From positions 40,239,030 to 40,303,029 of the forward strand of contig OZ022241.1 in NCBI GenBank assembly GCA_963978895.1: a stretch of 64,000 nt of DNA, in the 5' to 3' direction. Made by a program: the position numbers and the translations under genes. Positions 34,666-46,665 of the stretch are shown one piece after another. The stretch is from Erpobdella octoculata. Lineage: Eukaryota > Annelida > Clitellata > Hirudinida > Erpobdellidae. The notes below the pieces were generated by a model, which did not search any database, was not told the DNA's origin, and saw only the letters and a program-made list of their open reading frames with translations. Position 1 is the first letter of the stretch. Each line of letters begins with the position of its first letter.

Positions 34666-34845
34666 AACAAAACACTTTGGCAGGCTGGCTGGGTGATTGG
34701 TGGTTAAAATAAGCTCAACAATTTGACAACGTAGAGTTCGATTTTTATGTTTCTTATATTAACTTCATTGCCTGTGTAGGAGGCGGGATGGACTCTAGGC
34801 CGGAGATACTCCGGATACTCTAGAGTACATAATTACTAGGTAAAG

Positions 34846-35013
<168 letters not shown>

Positions 35014-35039
35014 TTTTGTCTGAAACCGTTTATGATAAA

Positions 35040-35125
35040 CTAACAGTGCCCGTAGCGACTTCGCTCGCATGAAATTAGTTCAAATTAGAGAATTTGAACC
35101 GTGCATACATAGTAGAATACTGCAT
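35040..35125 (-). mobile_element. degraded Helitron-like 3' end
   Basis: CAGTGCCCGTAGCGACTTCG and AGAGAATTTGAACCGTGCAT match the 3' end of the pair at 28855-31663. CTAG is mutated to CTAA. The rest of the element is missing. Confidence 0.75.
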
Positions 35126-35469
35126 ACATGTGAGATAATACAGTTTTACCCGTCCTCTACACGTCTATCCAAAGTCAGAATGTGCCGAACCTTATTTCTC
35201 CCCCAGTCTCCCAATTTAATCAATCGCTGAAGGGTTGAAATTACATGAGCCATGAGAGTGAACTACCTGCTCACATGAGTTACGCAATGTGGGATTTTTC
35301 TCCCCAGGACCCTGAGGCGAGCGTAAAAATTCAAAGAGCTGTACCACCAGCCTGTTGTTTAAATTTATAACAGCACTGGGTCAGTTTCGATGTTTTAATC
35401 AAATTAATTGTTAATGTAGTATACCGAGGTTTAACAAACATATGGAAATTTTAATTTTCCTGTTGACAG

Positions 35470-36390
35470 ATCTTTTTCAAGTGGTGAATAAAAAATCAAA
35501 AGCTTTAATTGAGATATATCCATCAGACTTGGAAGAAACACTCACTGGTGAGCTTCTTTTGTTTTCTGGAATGTTAGTCGACAATAAATCTGTGGCGAAC
35601 CAGGGCCAGCGATTCATGTCAAATATTGAGGGAGCCATTTTTTCTGCTTTTCCTCCCTCTCCTTTTATGCTGGGAGTCCGAGGGTATTACCCCCGGAAAA
35701 TTGTCTGACGTTTGTCTTGCCGTAGGGGAGTTTTAGATCATTTTTTAAAATAAAAAAACCACATTTCTCACCATGGCCACCACCTGCAGGTGTTTTCGTA
35801 GAAAGGCAAACTTTCATTTTGATTGTTTTACTCTTTTTCTTTCCTTCCCGTTTATATAGACAATTTAAAACAAAAAACCTTCGTATGCTAGTTTTCTATA
35901 CAAGATCTAATTATGATAGAAATAAAGAGAAGATAAAGAAAAAGTGAGAAGAGAGAAGAACAAAAGATAAAAAAAAAAAAAAAGTGACGTTCATTTAAAA
36001 GCACCGTGTCCAATTATTTGACCTTCCTATTATTTGACCGAGTGACGAACACTGCCGCCAAGCAAGCAAGCGAGCAATCAAGCAAGCAGGACCGGCGGTG
36101 AAGTTAATATAAGGGATTTAAAAAATAACAAATTTTCTTCAGAGGAATAAAACCATCGGTTTTAATTTCATTTAACAACAACAAAATAAAAATAATTTTT
36201 CAAATCAAAAATTAAAATAAGATATTTGTTTTTCCATATTTACTTGAAAGTTTCTTAGATTTTCATTTCTCACACTATTCACATAGCAAGTAATTAGAAG
36301 ACTTTGGTCAATGTTTTCTATTTTATAGACTCATCATCATTAAAAGATGATTTGCAAAAAATAAAAGTTGCCGAATTGCAAAATGTAGAG
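35470..36390 (+). CDS. partial exons of an unidentified gene
   Basis: Two exons with good splice sites and matching phase: 35470-35547 (CAG before, GTGAGC after), coding LFQVVNKKSKALIEIYPSDL and EETLTG, and 36329-36390 (TAG before, GTTTGT after), coding DSSSLKDDLQKIKVAELQNV then E. The joined segment of about 47 residues is polar and helical and resembles a short coiled coil. A good acceptor at 37484, followed by FCYGELFIRRAPSLPL and a stop (37533), could be the last exon, in the right phase, but nothing else supports it. The first exon is not found. I do not recognise the protein. Confidence 0.45.
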
Positions 36391-38146
36391 GTTTGTGAAA
36401 AGCAAATCTTTTAGTGGTTCCCTTTCGTTTTCACTTAACTTCGAGTTATACTTGTGAAAGTAAACACATTAAAAAAAAAGTTAACGAAATTCAGATTTTG
36501 TTACTCTAAATTGTAAAAAGCTTAAGCTTGTAACTTACAGTCAAGGTTTCAATATAAATGAAATTAAGAATACATTTATCGGTGCACATCCAGATATCGG
36601 TGAATCGGATAGCTTGTCGATTGTGCAAATATCAGACCGATACGATAATTTATCGATCGGATAGCGATTAATACTTTTCTTACTGATAATTTCTGTTATA
36701 ATTAAATTACAAGAAAGAAATGTGTATATTACAGTTTTTACAACGCGTGCGTATCTATCTGTGAAAGAATGCATGCAAGACGTCATGCAAGCAGGCAAGC
36801 AAGCAGGCACCATCGCCTGTCTGCCACTCTCGATTGGAATTTTGGAAATTTTCAAATTATTTCCGGTTTTTCGTTCCTGTGTTTTCGTAGATTTTCATTT
36901 CTATTTCTTCTACTTCTCTTTTTTCATCATCATCATCGTCGTCATCATCATCATCACCACAATCATCATCATCATCACCACAATCATCATCATCATCATC
37001 ACCACCGCCATCATCTTCTTCCTCCTCTTCATCTTTATCCCCTTCGTGTATTTATATGCATTTTTTTCAAATGCGAACCACAAATTCCACGTGCACTTTT
37101 CCCAATTCCGTGTTCGCTAGCACCCACCACGTTGCGACGCCAACCTAATCCGTTAACCTTTGTGTTTTTTCCCCTCTCTTTCTTCATTCGGTTATCCAAA
37201 AAGTTTTTTACTCCTTCTATTTATTATTTTTATGATTTTTATTCATCTTCTTCTTTTTTCGATACGTCGTTACATGAAGAATGGAGTTTCACGCGAGTTT
37301 CAAAAACGCCAAACACAAACAGATGATGATGATGACGGATGGGATTCCGAAAAGAGGCCTTTGGATACGCGCTCCTGTGTATGTGTGAGCGCGCGTGTGC
37401 GCGTGTGTGCGTGTGTGTGCTTGTACGAGAAATCTAAAAATAAACACCATTGCAATGTATACAAGTTTTCCTTTCTGCTGCAGTTCTGCTACGGGGAACT
37501 ATTCATCCGCCGCGCCCCTTCTTTGCCGCTCTGAAACGTAGAAGAAAGAACTAGAAGTCGACAGAGGTATTCAACTTTTGGAATGCACTAGATGCTATGC
37601 AGCTATATAGCTCTTTTCTCATGAAGAGAGGAAGAGAGAGAGAGAGAGAGGGTGGAAAGAGAAGAGCCTTACCCCGTAAACAACACTACGGCCCCGCTAC
37701 TCTGGCCGTCATTGGTGGTTTGCTCACATATTCCGAATCTATTCCCATATTTTCTCTCTCTCTCTCTCCTTCTGTCTTCCTATTTCTTGTGCTCTTTCTT
37801 TATTTATTTTCTCTCTCATTTCTCTCTCTCTCTTTTTCTCACTGTTTTTCCAGTGGTTCTCTCCGGTTATAAGTGGTGGAAAGCTATAAGGAGCAAAACT
37901 TTCCAGGCTCGGTTTGAACGAGAGAGGCGATATTTCCGTCAGGCAGTCTCCGTTAAAGAGCGACAAGCGATTTCGATTTTCAGAATCCCCGACTGCATTT
38001 AGTCTTCTGCTTTCAGGTTTTAATAAACTAATAAATATAATATAATATAATACACATCTCCCGATCGTTACTTTGAGCGGCTATTTTTATCTCGTTTTAT
38101 TTGGAGTCACACTCACTCTTCCGATTGACAAAGAAATCGATTCAAG
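36391..38146. other. upstream region of tropomyosin
   Basis: Contains CAT-triplet runs (about 36925-37015), CT-rich tracts (37625-37650, 37755-37835) and TG/CG-rich DNA near 37380-37425. The CT-rich tracts and the stretch just before 38147 may be promoter and 5' UTR of the tropomyosin gene. No exon other than the possible one at 37485-37533 is supportable. Confidence 0.45.
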
Positions 38147-40221
38147 ATGGCGATGGCAGCGATTAACACGATGACGGCGATCAAGAAGAAGATGCACGGC
38201 ATGAAGACTCTGAAGGAGAGCGAATTCGATCTGGTCGATCAGCTGGATCAGAAGCTCCTCGAGCAGAAAGCCATTTACGAGAAGGTGACTGTCGATGTTG
38301 TCGCCGGCTTGTATCGGCTAGTGTCGGCTTGAATTAGCTTGTGTCGGCTTATATCAGCTTGTTTGTTCGTATATATGTTCAGTGTCGTTGTGATTTTGAT
38401 GTGGCGAGTTTCCTACTCGCCATAGGCCGATCACAGTAAGTTAAACTGACTAAAATTCCACATTTGTATGGTTTATATAGTGAGCAAGAGGTTTTCAATC
38501 ATCGTATACAGCCAAAATAGACGAGTTCATTAAAAGAGGATTTACTGGAAATCTAGAATTCGTTATAATATTCTGACTGATCCGTTAGTGTTTTGCTTCG
38601 AAATTGTTGATCTTGTGTTGATCCAGTTGTGGTAATCGGTACTTACGCTTAGGTTGTAATGTGGATACGCGGTTGTAATCGGTATTTATACGCCTACGTT
38701 GTAACACGGGTATTTTCTTGCTTAAGTACACTTAATGTTTGAACAGATTATTTGCCATCAATCGAAATCGCTAGTAATAAATGTTAAATTAACAAAAAAC
38801 ACGAGGATAAATCTATTTAAAAACCATGGCAAAAAAAACTAGTCGGAATATTACTATATTACCACATAAGTGTAAAGCATAAACAAAATCCATAGTAACC
38901 GAAAGTCATTAAAAACACGCTTTATCGCTCGTATACCCTTAAGCAGCTTTCTGCTGACTCATGTTCTTATTCTTGGAGTTAAAAAAACAAAAGAAACTTA
39001 ACACCTCGAATAAATTTTTTCCGATTATTTTCTAATCGCATTCTTTTGATACGGCTTGCGTCTGTCTGGCTGGCTGGAGCGATCTGTCGGTAGAGAGATA
39101 AGAGAGGTGCTGCATAGATTTTATACTATAAACACGCTATATATTATTCTGCATCAGATCTGCAAGAGCGCCGACAGCTTCTGAACCATCGCCATCGGTG
39201 CGATGATGAAGAACCAAGAATAAAAATAAAAACATAGAAAGTGAAAACACAATCCGCAGAGTAATTTTTTTATAAATAAATTTTATTTTTATAAGATTTT
39301 TTAATTTAAATTTTTAAACTATATTTTTCTAAGAAACACAATAACTAACATAATTTTATCTTACAAAACGCTTTCTGATATATCACGACATACGAGTACG
39401 AGTATGATTATGATTACGAATAGCAGTTTATTGTACTTAATTTCCTTTATTAATAATAACAATAATAATAGTAATCAATGATAAAGGATATTAGTAATAA
39501 TAGTTGTATACTGCCAACGCATTGCAGCAAGACGAGGAGATCCTCCAGTTGAACAAACGCATCTCTCAGATTCAGACGGACCTCGTTGTCGTGCAGCAGA
39601 ATGCCGAGGAGGCCAACGGCAAACTCGGCGAAGCCACGAACCAACTCGGCCTGGTAAGTGGTTGTGCCTACTCAAAAAAAATTAATTAATTAGCTGTTTT
39701 TATTCTAATTTATTCAAAAAAATTAATTAGCTTTTTTTATTTTAATTTATTCAAAAAAAATTAATTACTGTTTTTCTTCTAATTTATTAAAAATTAACAT
39801 AAATTATTCTGGTGACTCATTTATATACGGGGCTTTATGTTAACCATTAGAAATTAATGATATTAAATCAAATTTATTTAAAAAAAATTATAGGTTTAAC
39901 TTGCGTCAGTCACTGATCTAACTTTTTCTCAAGTCTAACCGTAACTAATTACGAATTAGTATAGCAATACAACGATTATGATTTGTTGGAAATCGCAATT
40001 CGGCTCTCAAATTATCTCTAGCAACTAATTTCTGTTGTGACGAACCCAGGCAGAGGGGGAGATGGTCTCGCTGTCGAAGAGAGTGAGGGCAATCGAGGAG
40101 GACTACGAGTCTACGGAGAGTCGCCTGCTGGCAACGACCACGAAACTAGAGGAGGCCAACAAGTCGTTCGAGGAAAGCGATAGGTACGACATCATCATCA
40201 TCATCATCGTCATCATCATCA

Positions 40222-40274
<53 letters not shown>

Positions 40275-40277
40275 ATC

Positions 40278-40310
<33 letters not shown>

Positions 40311-42034
40311 ATCATCTTCTTCATCATCATCAACATCAACAACATCATCATCATCATAATCACGATTTATTGTAGAGGAAGAAAGGTCCTGGAAAATCGT
40401 CTTGCAATCGACGAAGAGCGCATGGTCGTCCTGGAGAAGGAGCTGGAAGTGACCATCCTGTTCGGAGAGGATGCCGATCGTAAATACGAGGAGGTCGCAT
40501 TTTTATGCAATTTATCAATCTCTTATGCTCTTGTTTCTAACATGATTGCATATGTATAACCATACGCAGAGGTGGGACGTGGGTCCATTTTTGTCGACCC
40601 GACCCAACCCAGCCCACCACTTATTCAACCCAACCCAACCCAACCCAACCCGATCCACATTAAAAATTAAATTTTCTAACAACCCAGATGTTGAAATGTT
40701 TTTCTTTTAAATTAAATACTTTTAAACTTTGTTCAACCCTGCCCAGCAACGCACGTGTCAAAAAATTGGACCCAACCCAACCCAATCCACCCCATCCACC
40801 CCATGCCCACCTATGATCATACGATATGATTTCTTTTGTTTATCATTCAATTGATTATAACAAATATTTATTTATTACTTAATCAAAGTATAATTCGCTT
40901 GCTATAATTTAATTATTAATTATGTTAATTATTATAATATTAATTAATTATATTAATTAATTATGCTAATAATTATACTGTTCTAATATTGCGGTCGCCG
41001 TCGTTAACGTGCAGACTGCCCGAAAGCTGGCCATCACAGAGGTTGACCTTGAGAGGTCAGAGGGCAGGGTCACTCTTGCCGAAGCGTCAGTTTATTTATT
41101 TTTTGTTTTTTTTATTTATTTTTGTTTGTTTCTTAGAGTTTATTATTTATTTATTTCTTATAATTCTGCGTGCGTTGTTCTACTTTCAATTTTCAACTTG
41201 GTATGTTCGAGCCTGAAAAAAAGATTTATAAACGTAAAATAAAAAATGAAAAACAAACTACGCTCGCTATTTTCAAATAAACAAGCATTTTTTATTAAAA
41301 TAATTATTAATATCGTTATTGCCATCGTCATAATCATCACCATCAGCATCATCGTCATCGTCATCATCATCATCAAGATGATTTATTCGCTCCAGAAAAA
41401 TCATCGAGCTGGAAGACGAGTTGAAAGTTGTCGGCAACAACTTCAAGTCTCTTGAGATTGCCCAGCAAGAGGTGAGTACGGAAAGTCGACGGCTTGCTTG
41501 CATACAACGCAAAAATTGACTGCGTTTGCCAACGTATTCGCATTGTTGAAAAGTTAAAGAACATTTTTGGATGATTATATCAACCCGCCTCGACCTGATG
41601 GTTAACAAATCTATCTTGTTTTTACAGTTTTTGGTCAGACAGGAAACTTACGAGTTGACCATCCAGAACTTGACGGATAGACTTCAAGATGCAAGTTTTT
41701 TTATTCTTTTTTTTTTAAGTATAATCTTCACCTTTACTCGCACAACGTCATCTATCTTGTCATCGTCAGTTTCATATTCATTGTCAATGTCATTGTCATC
41801 CTGTATGTCATGATCATCATCCTCAATGCCATATTTATCCTTAATGTCATCGTCACCATCTTCTTTAGTGTCACCATTATCTAACTACTGTTGCCATTTT
41901 TTATCATCTTAACGAATTCAATTGCAGACTGAAAACAGAGCTCTCCAAGCTGAGAGAGCCGTTACTATGCTCCAGAAGGAAGTCGACAGACTCGAAGGTG
42001 ATGATGATGATGGTGGTGGTGGTGGTGGTGGTGG

Positions 42035-42118
<84 letters not shown>

Positions 42119-42288
42119 GGAGGAGGAGGAGGAGGAGGAGGAGGAGGAGGATGGTGGTGGTGGTGTTGATGATGATGTAAATGACGTAATGAAATATAAC
42201 TACAGACGAGCTGACGGGCGAGAGAGACAAGTTCAGACTCGTCCTCGGAGAACTGGACTCCACGATCACCGAACTTACCGGATTCTAA
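38147..42288 (+). CDS. TPM: tropomyosin, long form (9 exons)
   Basis: Complete model, 292 aa: exons 38147-38284, 39528-39653, 40050-40183, 40376-40493, 41015-41085, 41396-41471, 41628-41690, 41928-41997, 42206-42288; phases agree. The product is a continuous coiled coil that should lie along actin filaments and regulate myosin access. Family marks are [11 protein letters not shown] at the start, [32 protein letters not shown] and [11 protein letters not shown], ending in TGF. The first ATG adds eight residues (MAMAAINT); starting at Met9 (38171) gives exactly 284 aa, the classical length, and is the likelier functional start by homology, although the first ATG has a better context (A at -3, G at +4). 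Exon 7 appears to use a GC donor (GAT|GCAAGT). Several heptads are diverged from ordinary muscle tropomyosins. A hAT MITE lies in intron 4. Confidence 0.92.
40188..40358. repeat. CAT/CGT triplet repeat in intron 3
   Basis: (ATC)n with regularly spaced GTC triplets, beginning five bases after the exon 3 donor and ending close to the exon 4 acceptor: almost the entire intron is repeat. Confidence 0.9.
40567..40815. mobile_element. hAT-type MITE in tropomyosin intron 4
   Basis: 249 bp with terminal inverted repeats CAGAGGTGGGACGTGGG and, reversed at the right end, CATAGGTGGGCATGGGG. It is flanked by 8-bp target duplications ACCATACG (40559-40566) and ATCATACG (40816-40823), one mismatch. Subterminal regions are strings of CCAACCCAACCC, so both arms repeat the GGGTTGGGTT motif. 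Too short to code; the 8-bp duplication and CA.AGG ends fit the hAT superfamily. Confidence 0.8.
41998..42175. repeat. GAT/GGT/GAG triplet repeat in intron 8
   Basis: Triplet repeat begins exactly at the exon 8 donor (GAAG|GTGATGATG), so the donor site itself is part of the array. Long Met, Asp, Ile or His frames through it are artefacts. Confidence 0.9.
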
Positions 42289-43899
42289 AGATACGGATCG
42301 TCCCGGATACTCATCGTATTTTATGTACATTCAACACAGCTCCGTTCAATTATTGGTGTTCCGTTTCACAATATTCTCTAAGTTTTTGGAGAGAGAAAAA
42401 AAGGAAAATAAGGGTAAAGAACGAAAATAGAAGAAAAAGAAAGAATGAAATAATAAAAAAATGACTGCCAGTATGGCTGAACTCACGGGATGTTTTAATT
42501 TATTTTTTAATTGTTAGCCATTTTTTTCAGGATAGCAACAACAGAAATATGGTTTTATTTTCAAATCAAAGGTTGAGATGTGAGGGGGAGTGGGCAGAAA
42601 TTTTCGATACCTAATCAGTTGCTTTTTAAAATTGTCGATTTCTGTTCGAAAATATATATTTTTGTTATAATATAATGATTTTTATTTTCTTGAAATTTGT
42701 TTTGTTAGTGTTTCACGCGCATATACATCTTGCTAGTTTACCGTCAACATGTGTCTGCAGTGGCATACCCACAGGGGTGCCTGCAGGGTGGAAACAGGAT
42801 TAACAAAAGGGGGGTACCACGATGGGTTGAAAAGAAAAAGTTTTTTTTTTCTTACTTTGTGTTAGATTCATAAGTCTTAACGTATACATTTGGTCAGGAT
42901 TTATTAATTAAAAATATCTCCGAATTTCTGCAACAGTTGTTAGCAGACTAGTAGAGTTAGTTGAGTTCATTGACCTTCTTTGTTGTAAAATGCTGTACAA
43001 TACAATTCAGGATGAACCATAATATAACATGATCAGGTCCGTTATGATAAAAAAAAGTATATGTGTAAACTTACAAACTATACCGGATTAGTAACACTTC
43101 TAAGCGACTAAATGATTCATTAAATATTACACCAAGATATTGATAAACATAAAATATTGTGCTAGGATATTGTTGATCGTATAATTAAAACCGGTCCAAT
43201 AAAACAATTATAAAACTCTGAAATAATAATCGTAAATATTAAACACACACATGCACACATGCATACGCACACACACGCGCGCGCACACCTCACGAAATCA
43301 GCCTGTTTTATTCATAGTTTTATTAATGTTAAACCCGTCGAATCCGTAACTGTAGTGGTTTTTTTAAAAAAAAAGCATTTACCCAATAGAATGTAGGCTG
43401 CATCTTTAGCTGAAGCTTTCCTTACATTCGCTAGATGGTAGTTGAAAAAAAAACTAAAAAGTAGAAACAAATTAAAAATATTTTAAAATTAACAGGCTAT
43501 ATTTTGCCATCTAGCTAAAAAAAACTAAAAAGTACAAAATCATTTATTTAGTTTCAATTTAACGAGCGCCTTAATAAATTATCTAAAACCACATTCAAAA
43601 TCCAGTTAGATTACAAACAATTTTTAAATAAAAATTATTATTAATATTATCAATTAGGTTTTAAAATATAAAATTGAGTTTGGAAGCCAGAGGAACGTTT
43701 AAAGAAAAATTATCTAGATCTTGAACATTTCTTATTTACTATCTTTAAAGTTGACCCACATACGAAATTCGATTCGACCAATTGGACATCGTAAGCTGTG
43801 CCTTTTCTTAACAATAGCGTGCGATTATTAGTTATTAGTGAAAGTGGATTTTTAAATCGTTAAAATTACTTGTTTTTAATTTATATTTTATCGTATAAA
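42289..43899. other. tropomyosin 3' region and intergenic DNA
   Basis: AATAAA at 42452-42457, 164 nt after the tropomyosin stop, is the probable end of that transcript. A CA-rich run sits at about 43245-43290. Otherwise AT-rich with no supportable exon. The 5' UTR of the next gene should lie in the last few hundred bases. Confidence 0.5.
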
Positions 43900-45318
43900 A
43901 TGTCTCGAAAGTACAAAAAGGAAAAGTTAAACTGCATTAGTAACTGTCTGCCGATCAAAAGTAAAGCGGCGAAAATAAAAGCACAACAGAAAAACTCTGC
44001 AAACAGTGAAAATGAGGCAGTCGACTACAATTCGCTGTGCGGAGCGGGCGACAACTACAGAGAACGACAGAACCTCACAAAACAATGGCTCCAGGACCTC
44101 AGTACAATCGCCAGCTACGATCCGGACAGCACTCTTCGAGATCTCGATTTCAAAGACGACATCAAAGTTTCTGGAAGTAAAAGCCACGGAAATAGCTCGA
44201 ACGAAAGTGCCGTGAAGCCCAACCTGGATGACCTGAGTTTCTCATCTACCTGTACGATATTGGACCTGAAGTCAACTGGTGCTGCTGACGAAAGCAGTCT
44301 GACGTCGGTGTCACAACGTCATGTAAAACGTCACAAGAAAAGCAAGAAAAATTTGAATTTAGATGCCAGAAATAGTATTCTAGTAGATACTATGAGTGGG
44401 ACAAGCAGCTGCGTTTCATTAGATACTGAGCTGGTTACATTTGACAGGACTGCCAGCAAGAGCCTTGGAATATCGGTTGTCGGCCTAAAAAATTCTGACG
44501 CGGACTGTGGTATATTTATCGGAAAAATTAGGAAAGGAGGAGCTGCTGATAGATCCGGAAAAGTAGAACCTGGAGATTTGATACTTGCTGTAAATAAAAT
44601 TGAACTGGAAGGTATGGCCAACGATGAAGCTCTAACAGTTCTCAAAAAAGAAATGGATAAGAATGGGCCTTTAAGTTTGCTGCTAGCCAAATATTTTACT
44701 ATGGATGATAACGAAATGAGTTACAAAGATGGCTTTATTGAAGACATGGATGACGTGTATGGCGTAGCAGAGTCTGTCTATATGGACAGACCATGTTCTA
44801 GAGAAGGAGCACTAGAAAATACATTTAATATGCGAAGAAGGTACGAAGACCAGCACAGAGCTCAACCGCCACAGTATGAATATAGCAGCAGACCTCCGAG
44901 TGTTCTCGTACCTCAAAACCACGTCTACCACCAACACCAACCGGCCATGGCATATCAGGGAATGCCCGGCCACGTGCCTCCCTCACACCCAGATCCGGGT
45001 TTCCACGAGGTCATGAAGTTGGCTTCATCGAGAAATCTCTTTTCTGCTCAACATGGTTACCAGCCCTCCAAGGCCTCGGGTCCATTTGCTCTCTTGCCAG
45101 AGTCCAGAAGGCCTTTCAGGGGTTCCGAGCTGGTAGACTACGTCCAGCTCAACATCGCTGGCAAGTCAGGCAGAAATGAGGCTCGCAAGTACTCTCAGTT
45201 TCTCTTCGAAGTGGGTTTTGTGTGGGGGCCTGAGAGCAGGTTCCATGAAGGCGGGTGGTATGCCATACAGTCCAAAGATCCACCACCGATGATGCCCGCT
45301 GCTCCGCATTTCTATTGA
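43900..45318 (+). CDS. Dishevelled-like PDZ-DEP protein A, intronless, no DIX
   Basis: Single-exon frame of 472 aa from ATG 43900. A PDZ domain at about 178-265 is Dishevelled-type: SLGISVVGLKNSD, CGIFIGKIRKGGAA, GKVEPGDLILAVN, MANDEALTVLKKEM and GPLSLLLAK align with DVL features (GIYIGSI, GRIEPGD, SNDDAVRVL as I know them). A DEP domain follows at about 395-460 (RRPFRGSELVDYVQ, NEARKYSQFLFEVGFVW), sharing EARKY with DVL. There is no DIX domain; the 177 residues before the PDZ are polar, Ser-rich and probably disordered. In DVL the PDZ binds Frizzled and the DEP binds Frizzled and membrane. Without DIX this protein should not polymerise, so it could be a modulator or competitor of Wnt signalling; that is inference. 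Paralogue of the gene at 47552. Confidence 0.85.
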   Translation: MSRKYKKEKLNCISNCLPIKSKAAKIKAQQKNSANSENEAVDYNSLCGAGDNYRERQNLTKQWLQDLSTIASYDPDSTLRDLDFKDDIKVSGSKSHGNSSNESAVKPNLDDLSFSSTCTILDLKSTGAADESSLTSVSQRHVKRHKKSKKNLNLDARNSILVDTMSGTSSCVSLDTELVTFDRTASKSLGISVVGLKNSDADCGIFIGKIRKGGAADRSGKVEPGDLILAVNKIELEGMANDEALTVLKKEMDKNGPLSLLLAKYFTMDDNEMSYKDGFIEDMDDVYGVAESVYMDRPCSREGALENTFNMRRRYEDQHRAQPPQYEYSSRPPSVLVPQNHVYHQHQPAMAYQGMPGHVPPSHPDPGFHEVMKLASSRNLFSAQHGYQPSKASGPFALLPESRRPFRGSELVDYVQLNIAGKSGRNEARKYSQFLFEVGFVWGPESRFHEGGWYAIQSKDPPPMMPAAPHFY

Positions 45319-46665
45319 ACTGGTTTTGTTTAGCTACTTTGTTTATCAGTTGTGTTTTGTTGTATATTTATTTTCTGTAATATCATGATCTCAGTGTTTG
45401 ACTTGGATGACATGACATGACACCCAGTCGTATTTTACCAAAGCGTCCAAGCTTGTAGGTGTTCGTTTGTGTACTTTTGTTGCTGTACGAACGTCGAGAA
45501 CTCATTTGGATTATCTTATAAGAGTCTTGTACAATTTATTTCTCTACTCTAATCATGTTACAACAGCACTGTTCTATTCGCTATTTTTCGTTTGTTATGG
45601 ACGACAATTGTCGATGTTTTAAACAGCGGAATATTATTTGAGACTGGTTTATTTATTTATTTTCTGCTACGAATACTAAATAAATATTGTTTTATCTCTT
45701 TCCTCTGTTTTTACGATGCGTGAATGCACGCTCCAATGAGACGATTTTTACGAAAATCATCGATTTTGTTAGTTGCAACCATCTTTGTTGAATCATACGA
45801 TGCTTAAACTGAGAATTGCAGATGGTGTGATTTCAAGGTCGCCTTTTAGGAGTGTCTCATTTGCATAAATTCACTTTATATACTCTGCACTGCTTGGTTT
45901 TGTAATAATGTTTGTGTAATTATTAATATGAGTTTTGTGCTGAGATAATAAAGATGTTTTTATGTCGTGTCATTAGTAGTCTGTGCAGAAACAAAAGATG
46001 TTTGGGTTTAAGTAATTAGCAAATTGCAACTTCATGGGATCGCTTTTGTTGTGCATTTTAGAGTTGAGTTTAGAGCAAAACATCTCTCACAAGAGCCAGT
46101 CATATTACATAACTAATTTTTCTGTCTTGTTTATTTTCAAGTTCAGATATTTGAGATATTATTTAATCTATTTATTCCGAGACAGACGATAATACGGATT
46201 AGCGGTGGGTCAGAAGCATAATAATGGATTAGGAACGCAATTGTTATATTTTTGGGACGTGGTGCAAAATAATCATAGCGTTAGTTTCGTCGCTCCTGGC
46301 TGGTAAGAGGGTAAAATTTGCATGATATTATATTCGGCGCCGTGTAGTTAAGAAAGCGAGACTTCTATTATCTTGTACCCGTTGATGTCAACAAAATTTG
46401 CATTTATTGTAATGTGGCATTGCTTGAGATAAGTATAGTAATCTCTAGATTCATAATAAACATATATACCTAACTAATTACAATTTGAGTAATAATGAGA
46501 ATCAAATACGATTATGTATCTATCCTAAGCACAGACTTAACGGTAACGAATTAACTAGAGTAAAGATTAGCAGACTGTAAAAGAAAGGACAAACAAAACA
46601 AATTTGTGCTAATTTTAGTAATTTTATTACCGTCACACTTGTCTGTAACATTGATATACAGTATA
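45319..46665. other. 3' UTR and spacer between the PDZ-DEP genes
   Basis: Several AATAAA hexamers, near 45680 and 45947, may end transcript A. The rest holds no exon I can support. A Helitron-like remnant begins at 46666. Confidence 0.5.

Noticed and set aside
37597..38002. Frames over the CT-rich tract upstream of tropomyosin
   Set aside because: Composition is driven by TCTC and GAGA repeats; more likely promoter or 5' UTR than coding.
40567..40815. Telomere-like tract from the CCAACCC strings
   Set aside because: The motif is irregular, internal, and bounded by transposon inverted repeats with an 8-bp target duplication.
41922..42464. Poly-Asp, poly-Met, poly-His and poly-Ile frames in tropomyosin intron 8
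   Set aside because: They come from GAT triplets; the intron is bounded by phase-consistent tropomyosin exons.
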